DNA of 10,780 nt from Candidatus Hecatellales archaeon ex4484_218 (GTDB taxonomy: Archaea > Thermoproteota > Bathyarchaeia > Hecatellales > Hecatellaceae): assembly GCA_002254975.1 (NCBI GenBank), contig NJEB01000039.1, positions 1 through 10,780 of the forward strand. Reading direction: 5' to 3'. Positions 6,501 to 10,780 of this stretch are shown in pieces (the first letter of the stretch is position 1; each line of letters opens with the position of its first letter). The position numbers were made by a program, and so were the translations under genes. Below the pieces are notes generated by a model. The model did no database searches and was not told the origin of the DNA. It saw only the letters and a program-made list of their open reading frames with translations.

Positions 6501-7722
6501 TATCTAAAATTTTTCTTGCAACTTCTTCTTTTCTAGCTAAAGGTATTTTTTCCACATGCTTACTCTTATCTACAATTAAAACTTCATTTGTATCATACCG
6601 GAAACCAACATTTTCTCTTCCAACATCATTAGCCACCATAAGGTCAATACCAGCCCAAACCAATCTTTCATAGGCTTTATCCACAAGTTCCGTATCAGAA
6701 ACACCATACTCAGCTTTAAACCCAATAACAAAAGTTTTTGGACTAACCATTTTAGCCTCCTTAATAATTTTTCTTGTAGGTTTAAGTGTTAAAGTTAATT
6801 CTTTAACTTCCATGGTGGAAATTTTTTTGGTCTGAGATTCTGAGGGAGCAAAATCAGCAACAGCCCCAGCTGCAACCATAAAATGATAAAAATCTTTTTT
6901 AAGCTCAGAAATTACAGCCTCAGCCATTTCTTCACTTGTTTCAACATTAATTGTTTTAACACCAAATGGTGGTTTTTCTGTTCCAGACCCATAAATAAGG
7001 GTTACTTGAGCTCCTCTTCGATAGGCTTCTTTAGCTACAGCAATACCCATTTTTCCGGAGCTTTTATTGGTTATAATCCTAATAGGGTCTATATATTCAT
7101 AGGTTGGTCCAGCTGTAACTAAAACTTTAAATCCAACCATGGTTTTAGGGGTTAATTTTGCTATTACAGCATCAACCACATCCTCAACCTCAGCAGCTTT
7201 AGCTTTTCCCTCCTCCAATTTTGGACCGATATACTCGAAACCTAAACTTTTAAGTTTTTGGATGTTTTCTTGGGTTGATGGATAATCATAAAGACTTTTA
7301 TGCATAGCAGGGACAACCATAATTGGAATGTTTGAACTGTAAGCTGCTAAAACAACAGCTGTTACAGGAGTGTCATTTATTCCGGAAGCTAGTTTGGCTA
7401 TGGTGTTTGCTGTTGCTGGAGCAATAAGCACTAAATCTATTTTGTTAGGTGGTTCTGTTAAAGTAATAAAATCTATTTTTCCATCCATTTTTGTGATTGT
7501 TGGATTTCCTGTAGCCCACTCCATTAGGTTTGGATGAATAATTTCTTGAGCCATAGGTGACATTATAGGGATAACTTCAGCTCCATACCTCATCAATTCT
7601 CTTGCAATTTTTGGTGATTGAAAAGCTGCAACACTACCAGTTACACATAAAGCAATTTTTTTGTTTTTTAGTTGAGAACCTTTCACACCTACAATATCTT
7701 TTGAAGGATGCTTGGTTTCCAT
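6472..7722 (-). CDS. coaBC: Bifunctional phosphopantothenoylcysteine decarboxylase/phosphopantothenate-cysteine ligase (CoaBC)
   Basis: CoaB couples cysteine to 4'-phosphopantothenate and CoaC, an FMN enzyme, decarboxylates the product to 4'-phosphopantetheine. The 416-residue length is normal. The N-terminal leader (HPSKDIVGVKGSQLKNKKI) resembles that of Methanocaldococcus jannaschii CoaBC, which supports ATG 7722 over GTG 7686. The CoaC flavin domain (about 20-190) has TGSVAAFQSP, the APATANT motif with N106, VPAMH and EEGKAKAAEVEDVV. The CoaB domain follows with TAGPTYEYIDPIRIITNKSSGKMG, AAGAVADF, GFKAEYGV and ANDVG. Unusually, the GKIEH motif that carries the decarboxylase His in relatives reads GKIDF here, with Phe at position 85. 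CoaB looks complete, while CoaC activity is uncertain. It is last in the CoA operon and overlaps panE by 34 bases. Confidence 0.93.
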   Translation of the reverse strand: METKHPSKDIVGVKGSQLKNKKIALCVTGSVAAFQSPKIARELMRYGAEVIPIMSPMAQEIIHPNLMEWATGNPTITKMDGKIDFITLTEPPNKIDLVLIAPATANTIAKLASGINDTPVTAVVLAAYSSNIPIMVVPAMHKSLYDYPSTQENIQKLKSLGFEYIGPKLEEGKAKAAEVEDVVDAVIAKLTPKTMVGFKVLVTAGPTYEYIDPIRIITNKSSGKMGIAVAKEAYRRGAQVTLIYGSGTEKPPFGVKTINVETSEEMAEAVISELKKDFYHFMVAAGAVADFAPSESQTKKISTMEVKELTLTLKPTRKIIKEAKMVSPKTFVIGFKAEYGVSDTELVDKAYERLVWAGIDLMVANDVGRENVGFRYDTNEVLIVDKSKHVEKIPLARKEEVARKILDIILKKFSEA

Positions 7723-8660
7723 TCAGAATCTTTCTCCTTCAACATTTTTTTCTCAACTGCCTTGATAAAGGCTGTTAAAAGGTCATTTAAAGGTGTTGGT
7801 TGATTTAATTTTTTCCCAAATCTTGAAATTGCACCATTAATGTAATCTATTTCTGTTTTTTTACCTTTTAACAAATCTTGAAGCATAGAATTTAAGTTTT
7901 TGAAGGTTGCTTTAGCTGTTTTAACCATAAGCCTAACAGGGTCTTCATCCAACCTAATTTTTAATTTTTCTGCAACTTTAACACCTTCCTTAACAGTTTC
8001 AATCATAAGTTTTTTTAAATTTTCATCCTCCAAAAGCTCACCATTCCTCATTTTGGTTAAAGTTCCAAAAGGGTTAATTCCAGCATTTACAAGAGTTTTA
8101 GTCCAAACTGTTCCATGGATGTTGGCTGAAATAAAGGTTGGAAAACCTGCTTCCTCAAAAACTTCCTTAACCACTCCAGCTATACCGGAATTTTGATTGT
8201 AAGGTTCACCAATTATTGTTTTACCTAAACCTGTTGAAACAATTTTCCCCGGTTCAGACATGTAAGAACCACAAAAACTTACCCCTCTTAACAGGGAAAA
8301 TTTACCTAAAATTTTTGATGCTTCCCCCTCAACACCAATCCCATTTTGAAGACATAAAATAGCTGGATTATTTTTTGTTAAAGGTTTAATTTGGGTTGAA
8401 GCTTGAAATGTATCATAAGCCTTAACCGTTATAAGGATTAAATCAAACTTTTCATGAACTAGGTTTGAGGGGTTTGTTTCAGCCTTAATATTTTTTATTT
8501 TTTTGTTTATCAAACCTTCAATCGTTAATCCATTTTTTCGGATGGATTCAACATGAGGTTTTCTAGCTATAAAAGTAACTTTGTTTTCTGTTTCTGCAAG
8601 TAACCCACCATAAAGGCTTCCTATTGCACCAGCACCCATAACTAAAATTTTTATGGACAA
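7689..8660 (-). CDS. panE: 2-dehydropantoate 2-reductase (ketopantoate reductase)
   Basis: Reduces ketopantoate to pantoate with NAD(P)H, in the cytoplasm. From TTG 8660 the protein is 323 residues. It opens with SIKILVMGAGAIGS, the Rossmann GxGxxG loop at residues 9-14. LQNGIGVEG, K188 in TKTLVNAGINP and E270 in TEIDYINGAI match the catalytic Lys and Glu of the family. GTG 8669 is the alternative start; it would overlap the HPS-RraA stop as GTGA. TTG 8660 has GGGTGA five bases before it and gives the usual N-terminus. In Thermococcus kodakarensis this enzyme is inhibited by CoA and is the control point of the pathway; the same is plausible here but not visible in sequence. Pantoate kinase and PPS upstream use its product. 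Confidence 0.93.
   Translation of the reverse strand: MSIKILVMGAGAIGSLYGGLLAETENKVTFIARKPHVESIRKNGLTIEGLINKKIKNIKAETNPSNLVHEKFDLILITVKAYDTFQASTQIKPLTKNNPAILCLQNGIGVEGEASKILGKFSLLRGVSFCGSYMSEPGKIVSTGLGKTIIGEPYNQNSGIAGVVKEVFEEAGFPTFISANIHGTVWTKTLVNAGINPFGTLTKMRNGELLEDENLKKLMIETVKEGVKVAEKLKIRLDEDPVRLMVKTAKATFKNLNSMLQDLLKGKKTEIDYINGAISRFGKKLNQPTPLNDLLTAFIKAVEKKMLKEKDSEWKPSILQKIL
7733..7739 (-). promoter_or_regulatory. Shine-Dalgarno site for coaBC inside panE
   Basis: Read on the minus strand, AAGGAGA lies ten bases before ATG 7722, within the panE coding region. With the family-like N-terminal leader it fixes the longer coaBC start and points to translational coupling with panE. Confidence 0.55.
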
Positions 8661-8665
8661 ACTTT

Positions 8666-8671
8666 TCACCC
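8666..8671 (-). promoter_or_regulatory. Shine-Dalgarno site for panE overlapping the HPS-RraA stop codon
   Basis: On the minus strand GGGTGA contains the TGA stop of HPS-RraA and lies five bases before TTG 8660. A ribosome finishing the upstream gene is thus placed on the panE start, suggesting coupled synthesis. Confidence 0.5.
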
Positions 8672-9973
8672 AACAACTTTTTCCCATTTTTTTAACTTTA
8701 AAACTTGAGAAAGAGTGCTTCCTTGTTTTATTTCAGCTCTAATTCTTTGTTCTTTCTCAAAAACATCTTTTGCTCTATTAGCTATTTCAACAGCATTTTC
8801 CTTGGGTACAACAATAACCCCATTATCATCAGCAATAATCCAATCTCCTGGTCTTACTTTAACACCTCCACATACAATTTCAACATTTATTTCACCAAAA
8901 CCTTTAGGGTCACCAGCTGTTGGATTGATAAGTTTAGCATAAACAGGAAATTTTAATTCTCTTATCACATCCACATCTCTAACAGCCCCATCAATCACAA
9001 CTCCAGCTACACCTTTTTGAATACAGCTCCAACTTGCAAGTTCACCCCAAACTGCTTTTCCAACTCCACCAGCATCTATAACTATAACTGTTCCAGGTTT
9101 AGCCAAATCGATGGATTCTACTGGTTTAGCCCAATCTCCAGGGCTTGTTCTTACGGTTAAAGCTTTTCCAACAGCTTTAACACCTTGAGTTATAGGTTGA
9201 ATATCCTTCATCTCACCTTTTCTATGCATTGCATCTGAAATATTGGGTGTTGAAACCTCCATGAAAACCTTGTAAAGTTCTTCTTCCCCATATTTTTTGT
9301 AAAGGGTTGTTTGGATAGGTTTTCTTGTTTCCATAGCTTTTTTAATGGTTTTGGCTGCTTCTTCAGCATTTTCAGCCTTAGTTATTGCACCACCAACAAT
9401 AATTATGCTTGCTCCAGCCTCAACAGCCAAAGCTGCTGTTTCACTGTTTATTCCTCCAGCAACAGCAACAGGAACCTTAACAACCTTAACAACTTTTTGA
9501 AGCACATCAATAGGATTTATTCCTCTCATTTGCTGGTCAATTCCAACATGAACACAAATATAGTCAACTCCAAGTTTTTCCAGTTCAACAGACCTTGAAA
9601 CAAAATCTTCAACACCCAACAAATCAACCATTATTTTTGCTCCATACCTTTTTCCAGCCTCAATAGCTTCTCTTACAGTACTATCATCTGAAACACCAAG
9701 AATAATTACCACATCAGCTCCAGCCTTTGCAGCCATCTCAACCTCAACAGAACCAGTATCAACAGTTTTCATGTCAGCTAAAACAGTATAACCCGGAAAT
9801 CTTTTTTTAATTTCTCTAACAGCATTTAAACCCTCACTTTTAATTAGAGGAGTTCCAACCTCAATCCAATCAACACCACCTTTAACAGCTTCCTCAACAA
9901 CCTTTAAAGCTCGATGTAAATCTGTAAAATCCAATGCAACCTGAAGTTTAACTGTTTCCTCCATTCTACTCAA
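8666..9973 (-). CDS. 3-hexulose-6-phosphate synthase fused to an RraA-family domain
   Basis: Residues 8-215 form a hexulose-6-phosphate synthase barrel of the OMP-decarboxylase group: QVALD (11-15), E38, DMKTVD with D67, K69 and D72, VHVGIDQQ, then AGGIN and VGGAIT phosphate loops. It joins ribulose 5-phosphate and formaldehyde or, in archaea lacking the oxidative pentose route, splits hexulose 6-phosphate to make pentose. Residues about 225-420 are an RraA-like domain with GKAVWGELAS, VVIDGAVRDVD and PGDWIIADDNGVIVVP. The Gly-Glu and Arg-Asp residues used by metal-dependent HMG/CHA aldolases of this fold are kept, so it may be an enzyme. The fusion is known in archaea as HPS/ribonuclease regulator, but the second domain's function is unproven. 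Start is TTG 9973 (TTGA overlap with the upstream stop) or ATG 9964 (GGGTTGA upstream). Confidence 0.93.
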   Translation of the reverse strand: MSRMEETVKLQVALDFTDLHRALKVVEEAVKGGVDWIEVGTPLIKSEGLNAVREIKKRFPGYTVLADMKTVDTGSVEVEMAAKAGADVVIILGVSDDSTVREAIEAGKRYGAKIMVDLLGVEDFVSRSVELEKLGVDYICVHVGIDQQMRGINPIDVLQKVVKVVKVPVAVAGGINSETAALAVEAGASIIIVGGAITKAENAEEAAKTIKKAMETRKPIQTTLYKKYGEEELYKVFMEVSTPNISDAMHRKGEMKDIQPITQGVKAVGKALTVRTSPGDWAKPVESIDLAKPGTVIVIDAGGVGKAVWGELASWSCIQKGVAGVVIDGAVRDVDVIRELKFPVYAKLINPTAGDPKGFGEINVEIVCGGVKVRPGDWIIADDNGVIVVPKENAVEIANRAKDVFEKEQRIRAEIKQGSTLSQVLKLKKWEKVVG

Positions 9974-10596
9974 CCCTTCAACCTAACAGGGTTTAATTTG
10001 GCTAACTGTAAAACCTCCTCTGTTAAACTAAAACCAAAAACTTTTTCATGACCTAGCCTAACCAATCTTTGGTTGATGAATTTTACAGCTTCCTTCAAAA
10101 TTTTGTCGTTATCGTAGGTTTCCAGTATTTTTTTTAGGGTTTCTTTATTTTCCTTTTTTAGGTTTTTTGCTAGCTTTATCATGTTAGGAAATGCACGTAC
10201 AACATTGTCAACTATAGTTATGGAGGCCCAAATAGCTGTTCTTGAAAACGGATTTAAATCTATGGCTATAACATTTTGGAAAAGATTTACCTCAACTTTT
10301 GACCCTGTTAAATAGGCAAGTTTTACAATTTCAGTTGGACATAAGGCTACACAATTACCATTAACAGAGATTATAGGATGGTTTGAAAGAAGTAGTAAAG
10401 CAACAGCTACTTTTTCAGCTTTAAAAGCAAAAGGTTGAGTTTTTTCACCGATAAGATAGTCGAAACATTCACCTCTTCCATGAGCAATCAAACCTTCAGG
10501 TACAACTACACCTTTTCTAAAACCTTCAACAAGTTTTTCACGTATTCTTAAAGATTCTGCTCTTGGATGGTTGTTTGGAATATGGATTTTAACCAA
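9970..10596 (-). CDS. 4-phosphopantoate-beta-alanine ligase (archaeal phosphopantothenate synthetase), apparent internal deletion
   Basis: PPS joins 4-phosphopantoate and beta-alanine with ATP, replacing bacterial PanC. The N-terminal half is well conserved: IPNNHPRAESLRIREKLVEGF, GLIAHGRGECFDYLIGEKT (35-53), HPIISVNGN and KVEVNLF (100-106). The C-terminal part is also clear: VIAIDLNPFSRTA, ITIVDNVVRAFPNMI, then a helical tail. Between them only Q107-N108 remain. Relatives, from memory, have about 70 residues there, including a GLEH-type motif and a VPLEDGDR loop. Here the total is 208 residues against roughly 250-260. The frame is preserved and there is no stop. Loss of an entire beta-alpha stretch makes normal activity doubtful. 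TTG 10596 overlaps the pantoate kinase stop by eight bases, and HPS-RraA follows with a TTGA overlap. Confidence 0.87.
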   Translation of the reverse strand: MVKIHIPNNHPRAESLRIREKLVEGFRKGVVVPEGLIAHGRGECFDYLIGEKTQPFAFKAEKVAVALLLLSNHPIISVNGNCVALCPTEIVKLAYLTGSKVEVNLFQNVIAIDLNPFSRTAIWASITIVDNVVRAFPNMIKLAKNLKKENKETLKKILETYDNDKILKEAVKFINQRLVRLGHEKVFGFSLTEEVLQLAKLNPVRLKG

Positions 10597-10780
10597 TCAA
10601 TCTAGCCCCCAACTGGTCAATTTCCGAAACTATAACCTCCCCACCAAAATTTTTACAGAATTGAAGAAGTTGAACCATTTTTGGTAGATTTTCCTCTTCA
10701 ACCAAAGAAAAAATAGCTTCACCAAACATATTCATCGTAAAAATTTGGGAAGTATGGGTATCCAACCACTCTAAAACTTC
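10589..10780 (-). CDS. Pantoate kinase (archaeal GHMP family), C-terminal end only
   Basis: The frame enters from the right edge with 63 residues and ends at the TAA at 10591-10589. The visible sequence contains SQIFTMNMFGEAIFSL (family pattern MxMxGExVF) and ends GGEVIVSEIDQLGARLIG, the typical tail of archaeal pantoate kinase (family SEID..GARL). The enzyme phosphorylates pantoate with ATP before PPS acts. ATP-binding motifs lie outside the window. Position directly before PPS, with an eight-base overlap, is the usual archaeal arrangement and strongly supports the call. Confidence 0.8.
   Translation of the reverse strand, partial: EVLEWLDTHTSQIFTMNMFGEAIFSLVEEENLPKMVQLLQFCKNFGGEVIVSEIDQLGARLIG

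Noticed and set aside
7684..7686. GTG 7686 as the coaBC start, which would remove the overlap with panE
   Set aside because: The longer N-terminus from ATG 7722 matches the leader of archaeal CoaBC proteins and has AAGGAGA ten bases upstream.
8705..9598. Plus-strand open frames opposite HPS-RraA
   Set aside because: Ser/Asn/Phe-rich low-complexity products, complementary to a strongly conserved gene.
1..10780. CRISPR arrays, insertion sequences, tRNA or rRNA genes, att sites
   Set aside because: No regularly spaced repeats, transposase motifs, terminal inverted repeats or cloverleaf-like sequences were seen on reading both strands.

Overview
The window reads as an AT-rich archaeal chromosome segment. 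The archaeal signs are: the archaea-specific CoA route (pantoate kinase plus phosphopantothenate synthetase, with archaeal-type CoaBC), an archaeal NadM, an RNA 3'-phosphate cyclase, an FrhB-type F420 protein, a hexulose-6-phosphate synthase fused to an RraA domain, box A-like promoter elements, and many TTG/GTG starts behind GGTGA-like Shine-Dalgarno sites. Gene content resembles an uncultured Thermoproteota/Bathyarchaeia-like lineage, but the lineage call is a guess from gene content and has not been tested.

Layout. Bases 1-1806 (+) hold the end of a TorD-type chaperone and a twin-arginine translocation cluster, tatA-tatC-tatA. Bases 1807-2136 are a gene-poor gap with two small hairpins and T-tracts. 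Bases 2137-3216 (+) encode a stand-alone FrhB-family F420 oxidoreductase with two ferredoxin-type Cys motifs. Bases 3335-4996 (+) carry rtcA and nadM as a tight pair. A SAM hydroxide adenosyltransferase (-) converges on nadM and diverges from an aminotransferase remnant (+, 5846-6500). From 10780 down to 6472 (-) runs a compact CoA operon: pantoate kinase (partial), phosphopantothenate synthetase, HPS-RraA, ketopantoate reductase and CoaBC. Its genes overlap at every junction.

How it works together. TorD and Tat mature and export folded cofactor enzymes; the client oxidoreductase is presumably upstream of the window. The CoA operon covers ketopantoate to 4'-phosphopantetheine, apart from PanB. 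HPS-RraA sits inside it and links formaldehyde/pentose-phosphate chemistry to CoA supply.

The most striking signals are defects. The aminotransferase has lost roughly 165-170 internal codons, including its PLP lysine, and changed frame. The phosphopantothenate synthetase appears to lack about 65-70 internal residues, with the frame kept. The CoaC domain of CoaBC has Phe where the family has its catalytic His. I saw no novel defence or mobile system, tRNA, rRNA, CRISPR array or insertion sequence. Comparisons with family lengths and motifs come from memory, not from a search.
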